Shown here: positions 25,001 to 36,067 of the stretch, one piece after another | Position numbering within the stretch: the first letter of the stretch is position 1 | Layout of the letters: every line of letters starts with the position of its first letter | Origin: Codonopsis lanceolata | Lineage: Eukaryota > Streptophyta > Magnoliopsida > Asterales > Campanulaceae | Reading direction: 5' to 3' | Assembly: GCA_013146195.2 (NCBI GenBank) | Contig: CM028377.1 | Span: forward strand, 27,758,428 to 27,822,427 | Length of the DNA: 64,000 nucleotides | Translations under genes and position numbers: made by a program | The notes under the pieces: model-generated | Database searches by the model: none | What the model was told of the DNA's origin: nothing | The model's input: only the letters and a program-made list of their open reading frames with translations

Positions 25001-25104
25001 GTTATGATTCCAGGGAGTTCAGTTTCGTTTCTCATCTGCCGTCAGAGGTTCGTCGGGTGCTTCAACAGGATGCGCTAGGTTTATTAAATTTTTGTAATAT
25101 GTGA
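22027..25104 (+). pseudogene. LINE ORF2 relic: reverse transcriptase, zf-RVT and RNase H
   Basis: The frame opens at 22027 after a TAA and runs to 23226. It carries APGPDGF, then DFRPISLCN, FVKGRAIQENI, KFDMSKAYDR, GVRQGDPLSPLLF and the catalytic LLYADDMILF, all in the L1 reverse transcriptase order. After a frameshift near 23215 it continues as HWVSWQNICRP and GGLGLRSL. A roughly 350 bp insert (23378-23724) interrupts it. It resumes with VLGRGEVSFWNDNWLG, the usual region before the zinc-binding RT domain, and ends with an RNase H segment (KLNVDGSA near 24640; ESDSSVVVTAI near 24830; EMNFVADRLAH) finishing at 25104. Frameshifts and stops occur near 24215, 24646 and 24804. Endonuclease is absent. 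It is dead as it stands. Confidence 0.85.
23378..23724 (+). mobile_element. SINE-like insert in the LINE
   Basis: Sequence foreign to the LINE reading frame. It starts with a tRNA-like A box, TAGCTCAACTGG (about 23391-23402), followed by a B-box-like GTTCAAGTC near 23434, the spacing expected of a Pol III promoter. B-box-like GGTCGGGTGTTCAAGC is then repeated at about 23483-23498 with further GTTCAAGC matches downstream. There is no clear poly(A) tail or target duplication. A tRNA-derived SINE, or a tandem product of one, is the best guess. Confidence 0.5.
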
Positions 25105-25311
25105 TTTGTTTTTGTCCTATCTTTTGATAGCTTTTTGTGTTTGTATTTCTGTTTCGAGGTAAGGCCCCTTTGTCCCCCCTTCTTTGGGTTAGGCTGGTTG
25201 TCCCCTCATGTTTGTATCTTTTTTCTCTTAGTTAATAAATTCCCGTAGGTTCCGTCCTGCTTTCCCCAAAAAAAAAATGAATATCAAGTAGTAGAGTAGA
25301 GAAGAGCATAC

Positions 25312-25454
25312 CATTGTTGCTGATGAGAAGAAGAAACAAGAATAATTTGGAAATAGAGAGAGCAGTTGCAGAGAGAGGGTTTGAATAGAGAGAAATATTT
25401 AGACAAAGAGTTTTCGTAAAGTTTTGGAAAGGGCGGTTTAAGGTCTATTTAAAG
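25312..25454 (-). promoter_or_regulatory. Putative promoter, leader and ATG-only first coding exon of the envelope-like gene
   Basis: Reading the minus strand, a TATA-like CTTTAAATAG at 25454-25445 is followed by about 110 bp of leader rich in CTCTCT, then ATG at 25314-25312, then a GT donor. It lies between the pol stop (25669) and the envelope-like exon. The same arrangement is preserved in the second copy at 57140-57280. Promoter activity is inference. Confidence 0.5.
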
Positions 25455-25668
25455 AAAAAATTTAGCGCAAAAGCGGGAACTTAAGATAGTTTATAAGTAG
25501 AAAGATTTTACGCTTGACCCCTTTTTTGTTTTAGAAAACCTCTTTTAGCTAAAATAGACTAAGTAGAGATACTAACCTTTAAGTCTTCCGCTAGAGGGTA
25601 AAAGACGTCTTCCGGTAAGTATAAAACTAGGTCTACCGGTATGAAAGAAAAACTATAAGATATTGAGA
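25455..25668 (-). other. Spacer between SIRE pol and envelope-like promoter
   Basis: About 210 bp after the pol stop; no gene. It includes TACCGGTA-like and CTACCGG motifs (25636-25639 region) also frequent in the gag-pol and LTR of this element. Confidence 0.4.
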
Positions 25669-27200
25669 TTAAGCAGTAGGATCAATCATACCAAGATTTC
25701 TCCTTAAATAAGCAAACCTGGTGGCATCTAGTGGCTTTGTGAGTATGTCAGCCAATTGATGTTCAGTTGGAACGTATTCCAGACTGATGTTACCTTTCTC
25801 CAAATGATCTTTGAGGAAGTGATAACGAATGTCAATGTGCTTTGTCTTCGAGTGCATCACCGGATTCTTGGAGACTGAAATTGTTGAGGTGTTGTCACAC
25901 ATAATTAGACAAATTGCAGTCTTGAGATGGTAGTCCACTAGTTGTTTCTTCATCCATAAAAGCTGAGAGCAATAGCTGCTGGCAGCAATATATTCCGCCA
26001 CTGTGGTGGAGTTTGCAACTGATCCTTGTTTCTTGCAAGACCATGAGACAAGTCTATTTCCAAGAAATTGACAAGTCCCACTGGTGCTTCTTCTGCTCAC
26101 TTTGAAGCCGCCGCATAATTTGCATCCGAATATCAAACTAGACCGAAGTTTTTGCGCTTTGGAATACTGCATACCTAGATTTGTAGTTGTTGGAAACATA
26201 TCCGATGATACGCTTTAAAGCCAGCAAATGTGATTCCTTTAGATCTCTTCTGAAATCTTGCACATACACAAATCCAAAAAACATAATGTCGTGCCCATCG
26301 GCAAGCAAGAAGGTAAAGAAGTGAACCTATGATTCCTGGTGATTTGGTCATGTTCTCTTGCTTTCCCTTCTCATCTTTATCAAGATGGCAGTCGGTAAAC
26401 ATTGAACTCTCAAATCCTTTTGTTGAATCAAGACCAAATTTCTTGATGAGTTCCTTTGCATATTTGGTTTGGCTGATGAAGATTTCGTCGAAAGTATGTT
26501 GTATCTGCAGTCCTAGAAAGTATGTAAGTTCTCCCATCATACTCATCTCGAACTTGCTTTTCATTAGCTTCTAATCTCGCATTGCACAGGCTTTGGTTAG
26601 TTGATCGAAAGATGATGTCGCCCACATAGATTTGTACGTAAGAGAATGAGACTTTGTGCTTGAGGATGAACAGTTGTGTCTATTCTTCCTCTTCCCGAAT
26701 CCTTGCTTTAGGCCATAGAGAGCTTTTCTTGAGTTGGTAGACATGGTCCGGGTTTGTCTTGAATAACAAAACCTGGAGGTTGTTCAACGTATACAAGCTT
26801 TCTTGAAGATCACCATTCGTAAAGTCACGCTTCACATCCATCTAATAAACTTTGAAGTCCATGAACGAAACATAGGCTAGAAAGTCGATTGCTTCTAATC
26901 TAGCAACATGAGCAAATGTTTCATCAAGTCAATTCCTTTTTCCTGCTCGCTTGTAGCCTTGAGCAACTAATCTAGCTTTGTTTCGGTGACGCTCCCATCT
27001 TCATCTCTTTGCTCCCTCAAACCCATTTGGTGCCGATAACCGGATGGTCATCGGTGCCTTTGAACTAAGCTCCACACTTTGCATCTTTCAAACTGTTCAG
27101 CTCTTATTGCATAGCTTCAATCCAAAGAATGATCTACGATAGCTTCATCAATCTTCTTTGGCCTCGATTTCAGATACGAATGCAAATGCAAACATAGTCT
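25669..27200 (-). pseudogene. SIRE copy 1 reverse transcriptase and RNase H (broken)
   Basis: Minus-strand Ty1/copia RVT_2 region. From the N-terminal side: a GTKWV-like start region near 27040 with many indels, then the palm motif, which here reads IYVGDIIF; the second copy has IYVDDIIF, so the first catalytic aspartate codon (26620-26622) is glycine. ELTYFLGLQI and the FISQTKYAKELIKKFG stretch follow. The RNase H part (26199-25669) has RRSTSGTCQFLG, SWSCKKQGSVANST, AEYIAA, CDNTSTISVSKNPV and the closing HQLADILTKPLD. Frameshifts near 26200, 26560 and in 26630-27200 break the frame. It is non-functional from both the frameshifts and the active-site change, unless those are sequencing errors. 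Confidence 0.8.
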
Positions 27201-28927
27201 CATCTTCGAACTCTATTTCTCAAATGCGACTCTGAGTTGAGATCACCAATGATTTGAGAAATAGGATGATCTCTTGTTTCAATAATGGTTGGAGGAAGAT
27301 CACTTAGGTGGGTTCTTCCCTTAAGAATTCAGTAGGTTGAGAAGGAGATTCACCAAAATCAGTTCGAGAGATAGGATCTTGAAACCTTCATTTTGGTGAA
27401 CAAGAAGGATGAGTGATCTGCAAGGTGTTTGGGGTAAAACAAGAGATAGGTTACGGGTCAACAGAAGTGAAGCTGGTACGGCGAGTTGAAGTCTGCCGGT
27501 GAAGGGTTAAGTCACTGCGGTGTAGGATTCTCAAAGAGGAGTGGAAGTAGATGTTGTATTTGTACTGTCTCATCATTATCGAATCATTAGCAACATTCGG
27601 AGCCTTTCTAGGCTCTAACAAGTCATATTCATCAAAAGTAACATGCATTCTAAAATTTTCAAATGAGTTTTATCTAAAATGCTTTTGAATGTTTGGAATG
27701 TTTGAATAGCCCGAAAAAAATTCCTTCGTCGATTTTGCATCAAATTTTCCTCTATATTCTTTTCCATTATGAAAGAATAAAACATTTACAAATAGAAGAT
27801 TTTAAAAAATCCTATGTTTGGGGCTCTTCCTCTCCATATTTCATATGGAGTTTTGTTATGAAACTTGTTTACCAGGGGATATGCCTGGGTAAAACATGCA
27901 GAGTTGACGCCCGCATACTTTGGAAGTTTTGCTATAGTTCTTCTTTGCTTCAATCGTGTTCTGTTCTTCCGTTCAGGCTACACCATTTTGTTGAGGAGTT
28001 CCTGGCAGAGCCAAGTTGTGGCCGATCCCGTGGTCATCACAATATCTTTCTACACCGTTGTTCTTGAATTCGGTGCCATTGTCGATCTTATGTCACTATG
28101 TCTTCAAGCTTTTGGGTTTGAAGTCTTCGAAAAGAAGCGGTGACTAAATCATATGTCTCATCTTTTGAAGTCATTGTTTCGATCCAAGTGAACCTAGAGT
28201 AGTCGTCAACTACCACAAGTGTGTACTTGTCTCTGAAATACCGATGTGATTGGTCCAAAGAGATCCATATCCGAAGTTGAAGAGGTTTGTTTGTTGACAT
28301 GACAGACTTTCTTTTGAAGGAAGACTTAAAGTTTTCCTAATTGGCAAGCTTTACAACTTCGTCATGGTCGGCGGAAGTAGGTAGACCTTTGACAAGCCCA
28401 TCTTTGGAGAGCTTGAGAGGTGTTGAAGTTGAGGTGGCGCAGCTTGTGCCATAGCCAACTGTTGTCACGAAGCGTTGTTAGCGACTAGGCAAAGGTAGAA
28501 TCTCCTAGAAGATTTAAGTCCACGACATAGGCGTTTCCTTGTCTATTCTGGTCAAGGTATTGTAGAGCGAGGATTCACGATCTTTGATGAGGCAGTTGAG
28601 TTGAATTGGCAGATTAATCCTTTGTCGCAGAATTGGGATATGCTCAGAAGATTATGCTTTAAGCCGCTCACTAGAGAAACTTTGTTGATGAAGAGACTTC
28701 CTCTAGTGATTGAGCCATACACAATTGTTTTTCCTCTTGCATTGTCTCCGAAAATAACAGTGGGACCTTTGGCTTCAGCTATATCCGAGTAGACTTGCTT
28801 CTGTCATGTGTCTTGAGCAACCACCGGGTACCAGATGTCTTTATCTTCTGAATCTATAGCCATGAAGCATGCCTGAAAAAGATTTAAAGCAACAAGGTCT
28901 CCTTTATTTTCTTTTGGGTCATAAGGA
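27201..28927 (-). pseudogene. SIRE copy 1 protease and integrase (heavily broken)
   Basis: Between gag and reverse transcriptase. Pieces are readable in all three minus frames: a protease-region stretch near 28480-28920, a gag-pre-integrase zinc segment near 28330-28460, and an integrase core part at 28300-28088 with VVVDDYSRFTWIETM. The linker near 27450-27650 corresponds to the acidic region between integrase and RT, including FDEYDLLEPRK. Many one- to four-base indels prevent any frame longer than about 90 codons. The second copy is equally noisy here but at different positions. Confidence 0.7.
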
Positions 28928-31159
28928 TTAGCAACCTTTTGGAACCCATACATGCCTTACCTTGTGAGAACTAGGTCTCTCAGATTTTGGAGTGAACCGT
29001 AGCAGGCATTCAGGGGCCAGATGGCCTAGGCAATTGCAAAAATGACATAGATGAAAGTTCCATAGAGAAATGTCAGTGGCTTTAGCTGAAGATTGATTGT
29101 GATTATCCTTTTTCTTAACGGTCGTCCTTGGTTCAGCTTGCTTGTTGACGGTAGACTTAATTGGTTTCTTTTGAATCTTCCTAGGTATGTTACCACCAGA
29201 CTTAGTTTTGGCTGGTCTGTTGATAACCTTTTTAGGAGGATTCGGTAGAATACCTTTAAGTTTACTTTCAACAGGTACAGGTGCCTTGCCTGTTTCATAG
29301 ACAAACTTGATAGTCACCGGTAGAGATTTAGTAGGTCTACCGCCAGCAGAATTTGCCTTAGTAGAGTTGTTGCCGGCAGGCTTTAGTTTCTCTACCGTTA
29401 CTTTCTCAAGTTTCTCATCTGAAGCAATGATCTTGGCTTTGCCTTTCTGAGCCTTGGGATAAACATAAGGAACACTTGAATAACCAAGGCTTTGTTTTCC
29501 CTTGTTTCCGAACGTCTGTTTAGAGAAGGAGATATCATTAGCAGTCTCAGAGGATTCACCTTTCTCTGTGACAGATGGGAATGTCATACTGGGCTCATCC
29601 GAATATCCTATGCCAGATTTATCTTTACATGATTTTTGGCTTGAAAGGATTTCTTCGAAGGTATCCTTGGAGCTGTTCCAGGAGTCAATTGTCTTTTGCA
29701 AGGCAATTTTCTCTAGGTCAAGTCCTTTGATGTGCTCAGTGAGACATTCGATTTTGTCACAAAGGAATTTGTTTTCTCCTTTGAGCTTGATACTTTCTTG
29801 TTGACAACTATTGAGAGTTTGAATCTCAGCTGCCATCAGAGATTTCTCAGCAGTAAGTTTCTCACAGTTCTTGGCGAGTTTTACATAGGCTACTCTAAAG
29901 GAATTGAACTCTTTAAGCATATCTTGATTATCCTTGAGAAGTTCTTCCTTATTGAAGTTCTCACTGTTGATCTCACTTTTATCCAAGGGACTAGGTGAGA
30001 CTTCGACTTCATTTTCAGAGTCATAGGTGGGACCTGAATCATGAGCTATTAAGCATATGTTAGCTTGCTCACAATCATCCTCTTCCTCATCTGAATCAGT
30101 CTCAAACCATGTAGCAACCTGTTTGTCTTCTATGTCTTCAGCCAACATACCTTTTTGCTTTTGAAATTTTTTATAAGTAGGTCTTCGGTATGCTTCAAAT
30201 TTTGGCTTAGGACATTTGGAGGCAAAGTGACTAGGTTTTCTACAATTGTAACACACAAGCTCGTTTTTAGATGAGCTTTCACCAGTCTTTCTAAAAGGCT
30301 GTTGGTGTGTGTCCTTCCTTCCATATTTTGCAAATTTTTGAAAACGTTTTACAAACATGGCAAATTGTTCATCTGAGAGAAAATCATTTTCACTGGAGGA
30401 AGTGGAAGGTTTGTTTTCAACAGTGGTTTCTTCTTGGACCATGGCTGGCAGAGACACAGTTCTGGACTGTTTGTCTTGCTCTAGAGCTTGATTTACTTCG
30501 AGCTCATAAACCTTCAAACTTGCGTAAAGACTACGGAGAGTCATTTCGTTTAAGTTTTTGGATTCTTTCATGGCAGTGGTCTTAACATGTCATAAGCTAC
30601 CTAGAGAGCCTAGAAATCTCATGTTCATTTCCTTTTTGTCATAGGTTTTACCAAGAGAAAAGCAACTATTAATTACCTCACTAAAGCGATCGTATGCTTG
30701 TCTCAAGGTTTCCTTTGGATCCTTTTTGAAGGAGTCAAACTGCTGGATGTATGTGTATTTTCTGTTATCTCTTGTGTCTTGGTCTCCATCCAAGTATTCC
30801 ACAAGAGCTTCCCGCATCTCTTTTGCAGTAGTACATCGGATCACTTGCTGGTATGTGCTTGTGTCTAGAGAGCTAGTAATGATATTGATTGCTTTACTAT
30901 CTAGCTCTACCAGTTTTATGTCATCCTCTGTCCATTCTGATTCTTCTTTGGGAACTTATGCAGGATTCCCAGCGATGGAGGCTAGAAGGTTGGCTTTCAT
31001 TGGTACATGTTGTCCTGCAATAACGCACTTCCATAATCTGTTGTCAATGGAGTTCATAAAGCGCATAACCTTATCCTTCCAAACATCGAAATGACCTTCG
31101 TCCAATATTGGGACGTGGTTCGCATTTGATGTAGGCAGTATATAGTGTGTTTGTGCCAT
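28928..31159 (-). pseudogene. SIRE copy 1 Gag (two zinc knuckles, coiled coil)
   Basis: ATG at 31159, 55 bp downstream of the primer binding site. The N-terminal part has DEGHFDVWKDKVMRFM, typical of copia Gag. A stop near 30957 interrupts it; the second copy reads through there. The UBN2-type core follows (30844-30590: QQFDSFKKDPKETLRQAYDR), another break near 30585, then a 547-codon frame from 30571. In that frame residues 107-120 form a CX2CX4HX4C knuckle (CYNCRKPSHFASKC), residues about 205-310 look coiled-coil, a Lys/Pro-rich basic tract follows, and a second knuckle (CHFCNCLGHLAPEC) lies near the end. Gag forms the particle and binds RNA. The length with two knuckles fits SIRE. It would continue into protease. 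Confidence 0.8.
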
Positions 31160-31214
31160 TGGATCGAATCTCTCAAGAGTTTAATCTCGGAAAAACTAGT
31201 TTTCAAAGAGTCAA

Positions 31215-31227
31215 GCTCTGATACCAA
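31215..31227 (-). promoter_or_regulatory. Primer binding site of SIRE copy 1
   Basis: Plus-strand GCTCTGATACCAA, complement of TTGGTATCAGAGC, pairs with initiator tRNA-Met and lies one base from the LTR end at 31229. Confidence 0.85.
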
Positions 31228-31228
31228 T

Positions 31229-32490
31229 TGTGAGTCCCAACGGGCACAATAATAAGCTAGAAGGGGGGGGGGTTTGAATAGCTTATTATACACTTAAAAA
31301 CTTTTAAGTAAGTTCTTTTAACAAGAACTTACAATCTATTGTGAAGATTGAAGTAGCGGAAGTCTTGCAAAAAACTGGTTCAAGTCTGCCGATAAGGACT
31401 ACCGGTAGACCTTAACTGGTTACTTAAGTTTGCTGTTAAGGATAAAGATAAAGGAAGTAATGAACAGTTCAATAAGTAAACAAGCAGTATAGGAATAACA
31501 CAAGTATTTTGGGATGGTTCACACTATAAAGAGTGCTACGTCCACCACAAAGGCAGTCAACCTTGGATTTAAAAAGTGTACTATGTTTTCCACTAGATCT
31601 ATTACAAAGAATATTCCCAATGGATCGTGTACAAAATCTTGACTTGTGTTTGGGGTTAAGGAATTAAATATCTAGATAAACAAGATATTTAATTTCGTGC
31701 AGAAGAATAGTTTAGAATGAAAACAACAAGAAGTAAAGTAATAAATGTTGATGCAGAGCTTCTTGTTGTTGTCTCTTGAGGATTCTTGATCTCTTGAATC
31801 TCTTGAATGAGTATAAAGACTTAGAGTTGATGTAGAATTTTTCAGAGCAATTGATCAAGTGTTTTTCTTCAGTCTTTAATGGCGGCATTTATAGCTGGAG
31901 CATTCTGAAGATCCGTTGAAAAAGACGAAGACTTAACAGCTCTATTAGGTTGAATGCATTAAATGCATGGAGCTGTCTTGGAGAATTTCGTCTTAACAGA
32001 TATCGAGCAGGGAATGGGTGCAGAGATCTTTTGCAGAGACTAGAAACCGAGCAATCTGGATGTCAGATCTGTAAGAGTTGTTACAGACAATAGGTGACAG
32101 TCTGTTCTCCTGCTTTTACTGTTCAGTCTGCGAAAGTCTTCCTGCTTTTCGGAAAGCTGCTTTCGGCGGGTCTGAGATGTCAGAGAATGTCTCAATTTAA
32201 ATTCAAACTGATACGGGTGAACTTAAATTGATCCACTAATAAATGTTTGACTGGACACGTCATGATAGACCACGTGCAGACAAGGTCTGCCGTTCTGAGC
32301 TGTAGCAGGTCTTCTGGTGAAGCTTTAAAGAAGTCTTGCACTGAACCTGTGAAGTCCTATAAAAACTATACTTGGCAAAGTTCTATACACAGTTGCCACG
32401 TTAATCGATACGCAGCCCAATTAGCCACTGATGTTTAAAACTAATGTAATGTATGAGTATATATAAATCTAAATACAATGAGTATCAACA
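31229..32490 (-). mobile_element. SIRE LTR B (5' LTR of copy 1)
   Basis: 1262 bp, plus-strand ends TGTGAGTCCC and GTATCAACA. A minus-strand TATA box, GCTATAAATGCC, lies at about 31885-31895. It differs from LTRs A and C at many substitutions and indels, more than A and C differ from each other. The right flank is AGAGG. Confidence 0.85.
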
Positions 32491-32878
32491 AGAGGAAAGA
32501 AAAGGAAAAGGGCAGTGATTTGGCAGCCATATAAACACTCGGTATGTTAATTGGGGGAAGACGATCGGTATGCTAATTGGGGGCAGTGATGTACTTTTAC
32601 CCAAAAAAATGTACCTAAAAGATATGTCTAAAAAATAGCTGGATTGATTTGAAAACATGTTTTAAAAAATGTACCGACTTGTAATTATTCCTTATTTTTA
32701 TTCAACAAACTTACAATTGGGCTAAACAGACATTAAAACCAAACAAAACCTTTGTCGATATACTCCAATAAATCTATCTATCTATCAATTCAACTCAAAA
32801 CTCATGAATTATGATTCAAAAATCCTAACAAGAAGCGGCACACATCAAATTATCATAAATTCATATACAAAAATATTA
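32491..32878. other. Unassigned AT-rich DNA
   Basis: 388 bp between the SIRE LTR and the MITE. It has a short direct repeat near 32537 and 32568 (CGGTATG..AATTGGGGG). No gene seen. Confidence 0.4.
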
Positions 32879-33378
32879 CTCTCTCCGTCCCAAAATTATT
32901 GTCCTGTTTTCCTTTTTTATTCGTCCTAAAATAATTGTCTTGTTTGAAACTTTCCTTTTTAGACAACACTTTACCCTTACTTTTTCATCATACTTTAATT
33001 ATGGGCCACATACACATGTGTTTAAAAGTAAACTACACATCAAACTAATACTCCCTCCGTCCCATATAAATGTTCCTACTTTCTATTTAGGGATGTCTCG
33101 ACTAATGTTTCTAAATATTTTATGATGGCAAATTATCTACCATTCTTCCCATTATACCCTTAAAGCTTTTAATTACTATCAACATAACACATCCTAGAGA
33201 AATCAACTCAATTAATGCTAATCCTAATTAACCAACTTTTATCCAACATAAAACAATATCAAAGGATAAATACTCAACTTCATGCATTACTGTTAAAGTA
33301 CATTCTTACATAAGCTTCTTAGCATTCTTCCCCTTTTTTTAATTGAAAAGGATACAAAACTAAGCATCAATGGCACAT

Positions 33379-33659
33379 TTAAATCGAAACAACTATAGGT
33401 TGGTAAATCCAAATCCTTAACATCTCACGCATAAAAAGCTCTATCAGCTCCTCTTTAGAAAGCTCTCCTTCATCATCTGGTATGATGTTTAGATCTAAAC
33501 TGCAGTCCGCCGGTAAATTCAAGTCAATCCCGAAATGAAAACTCTGGATTCCATTAGAGAGACCTCATCAATGGGATTTTGCTTATCTGTGATGTGTTGT
33601 TCTTATTTACTGTGCTCTTCCATGAAAATTTTCTCATCAAAAGTCTTTTGCTCTTCCAT
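33379..33659 (-). pseudogene. Small acidic ORF relic in the mariner element
   Basis: Downstream of the transposase on the same strand, ATG at 33659 opens a frame with one in-frame TAA near 33606. After a frameshift near 33543 an open stretch carries GIDLNLPADCSLDLNIIPD and a Glu/Leu-rich helix-like tail ending at 33379. The pattern contains DLNLP, similar to EAR-type repression motifs. A TATA box lies 80 bp upstream. I know of no standard second gene in plant mariner elements. It may be a captured gene fragment or chance. Confidence 0.4.
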
Positions 33660-33735
33660 GTTGTTTTACTTGCCCATGTTTTTTTTTCTCTCTCTCTTCT
33701 TGTGTTCTTGTATTTTTGCCTCTGTCATGGTGCAG

Positions 33736-33747
33736 CCCTTTTATAGG
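33736..33747 (-). promoter_or_regulatory. TATA box upstream of the small mariner ORF
   Basis: The minus strand reads CCTATAAAAGGG, a strong plant TATA match, 80 bp before the ATG at 33659. Confidence 0.5.
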
Positions 33748-34907
33748 GATTAAAGAATTTCTATAGGAAATATGAGAAGCCATTGTGTTGGGCATAGTGA
33801 AGAAATAAATCAGGTCTTTCAATGAAACTGTTAATAGTGTCAATACTGGGAAAAGTGATAGAGTAATTAGGGAGGGCGTGTCATTGGGGTGGGTGGGTTG
33901 CTGGAAAAGAATGTAGGGTTTATTTTAGGAGTTGTTTTCTAGTTCTATTTTTGCTTATCTTTTTGTTTTCTTATTTTCATTTGATAAATAAGGAAGAGAG
34001 TAATGACTCAATGGTCATGCCATCATCTACTTAGCCAAAGTTAACAGCAGGAGGTAGTCATGTGACCTCACAGAGACTACATTTCGTTAGAAAATTAACG
34101 GTGTCATCCATCTTGTGAGGACAATTCAAAAAATTAATCACATGAATGAGCAATTTTTTTTAAAGTGGCTAATCAGGTTGGAAGTTGGCAAAAAGTTGGG
34201 TGACTTTTTTCTCCTTTTTGTCCCGAGGTAATTCTTGTTACTGAATAATCAAGAACACCTATTCAAATTAGTTGTTGAAATATTTCGTAACTTAACAAAC
34301 CTTATGGCAACCTTTCCGCTACCAATAGTTAATCATGTAGCTCCCACGCTTACCTTATTCATCACCATGACCATTATCAATGATTATGGAACCACCTTTT
34401 AAGAAATATGTAGCCGAGTAAGTCCTATGGATGAAATGGGTGTAGCTTGTGAATTTTACGTTCTTATAGCATGAGAAGAAGACATGATGAACTCATCAGC
34501 AAGATGGTTGCATTGAATTACTCCATATACTACTTAATTACAACTTGGATTCAAGGTCCGTTGACCCGGTATGTTAAGTCTTACTCTGTATATTTGATGT
34601 TGTCATTGCTTTGCAGTGTAGAAAGGCATAAAACAGTTGAGAGTTTTTGGGCTTCCAGCAAGTGTAAACCAGTAAACTCGAATATGGTGAGAACGTAGTT
34701 TAAAAAATCAGCAGTTCTGAAAAAAAGAGAGGAAAGCATCACTCATATTGAATAAATTGACCTCCCCAAACAAAACAAAAATTAAAAAAAACAAAACAAA
34801 ACATAACTAGGAGCACATATCTTATGAACTCAGAATCTCCATGGGAAGATCAACCTATTCCACTCACTGAACAAACACATAAAATGAAAGATCTTGAACG
34901 CTTAGGT
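33748..34907. other. Non-coding interior of mariner element
   Basis: About 1.2 kb of AT-rich DNA between the small ORF and the transposase. No supported gene. Confidence 0.4.
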
Positions 34908-35972
34908 TCATTGCAATGTGAGTGCTACTTTATTCACTAATTCTGGCTCACACTCAATTTGGATAGGAAGTAACCCTTGTCGTTGTAGTCTTGTTTTCCC
35001 AATATGAGGAGGATCGTAGTTGTTCCCTCCACCTAACCTCATAATGTATGGCTTGGCATTATCCTGTTGGATGTAGATTACTGAATTTCTATCATAGTAT
35101 GGCCATTTTTCTCTAATTGCTGGTAGCACTTTGTCTATCAAGAAGGACCTATGCACATCTTTCATCACCGAAGTAATTGGCTTCGTTTCCATGGTTCCAA
35201 CAACCCTATTTTTGCTTCTTCTTTTGGCAGGTTCTCTAAAAAGAAATGGAAACATTCCAATTTTACCAGAAAACATCTCACCACAATAGCCATCAAAACG
35301 TGGACGTGCTACGGCGGCTAAGAACATAACCTTAGTGGAAACCTCTTACTTTTACAAGTTCGTAATGAACGTTTTTCTTCGGGAAGCAAATAATATGTCT
35401 GGCATTCTTTAGTCATATAAAACCACTTTTCATCTACATGTACATAGTTGTACATGTTGATGAATTTTGGATAAGGAATGCTAGTAAGATCAATCATGGA
35501 ATAACAAAATGCTAACCTTTGCCTTACGTTATCATCCGTCAAGAGAGGCTTGACAGTATTAGTGTGTCTCTTCAATACCCCTTCCTTGAATCTTCTGTGG
35601 ACCATTGATTTTTTCATATCCAACGAAGAAGCTAAAGCACAGATGGTTTTGCGTCGATTAAAGGGGATCGTCTTGACTTTAGAAGGATCAATCTCAACTG
35701 CTTTTGCACGCACTCTTCTTCAAAAATTTCATGGCAACATCAGTCATTGGTAACCCATTAGACATGAATTCTCTAGCCTTTTGCCAAAGCTTTCGTATAC
35801 TTCTAGTAGTAATGGAGAATTGAGAGGCAAGACGAGTCATGGAACCCTTTGCCGCTCTTCCATTGATACTTTCCTTCAAAAGACTTTCAATGATTGTATG
35901 ACGCTCTTTTACAGTTAACTTTCTTTTCCCTCCATTGTTCACAGAATTTCCATCATAAGCTTGAAAATCCAT
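34908..35972 (-). pseudogene. Mariner-like transposase relic
   Basis: Three overlapping minus-strand frames give one protein in order. 35972-35694 holds the N-terminal DNA-binding helices (KRKLTVKERHTIIESLL, then ASQFSITTRSIRKLWQKA). 35713-35318 holds a second helix-turn-helix (LASSLDMKKSMVHRRFK) and VHVDEKWFYMTK with the first catalytic Asp. 35327-34908 holds MFLAAVARPRFD and IYIQQDNAKPYI with the second Asp. The third Asp of the DD39D triad, normally in an SPDLNVLDLGFF-like segment, is absent because the end is deleted after IQIECEPE. The transposase cuts and pastes at TA sites. With two frameshifts and the missing catalytic residue it is inactive. Confidence 0.8.
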
Positions 35973-36067
35973 TGAAGAAGAGGACGTAAAAAAAAGGAAC
36001 GAGTCAGGTGCAATGATAATGAGGCTGACAGAGCATGGTGGGAATATAAGGAGTAATTATTTCATTG

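Larger units (their letters stand above)
22004..25277 (+). mobile_element. L1-like LINE, 5' truncated
   Basis: Plus-strand non-LTR element. It begins inside the reverse transcriptase gene (endonuclease and ORF1 missing), has an RNase H region, a 3' UTR with TTGATAG and TTAATAAA motifs, and ends in ten A at 25268-25277. A possible target duplication is CAAGTAG at 21997-22003 and 25285-25291, but the match is short and not directly against the poly(A). It sits in the intron of the SIRE envelope-like gene, in opposite orientation. The same LINE end at the same site recurs at 56184-57104. Confidence 0.85.
21728..25311 (-). other. Putative intron of the envelope-like gene, enlarged by a LINE
   Basis: On the minus strand the donor is GTATGC at 25311 immediately after an ATG, and the acceptor is a pyrimidine-rich TTGTATTCTTTCAG ending at 21728. 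Removing the LINE leaves about 310 bp, an ordinary plant intron size. The ATG and the exon beginning at 21727 are joined in phase 0 and the exon frame is open from its first base. Splicing is inference. Confidence 0.55.
17384..32490 (-). mobile_element. SIRE/Maximus-type Ty1/copia element, copy 1
   Basis: On the minus strand the order is 5' LTR (32490-31229), primer binding site, gag with two zinc knuckles, protease/integrase, reverse transcriptase-RNase H ending at 25669, an envelope-like gene, a polypurine tract at 18638, and a 3' LTR (18637-17384). The integrase-before-RT order defines Ty1/copia, and a large gag plus a downstream envelope-like gene fits SIRE/Maximus. An L1 LINE (about 22004-25277) interrupts it. 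The flanking 5-mers differ (CCTGT left, AGAGG right), and the two LTRs are clearly diverged, so it may be a recombinant rather than a simple insertion. Confidence 0.85.
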
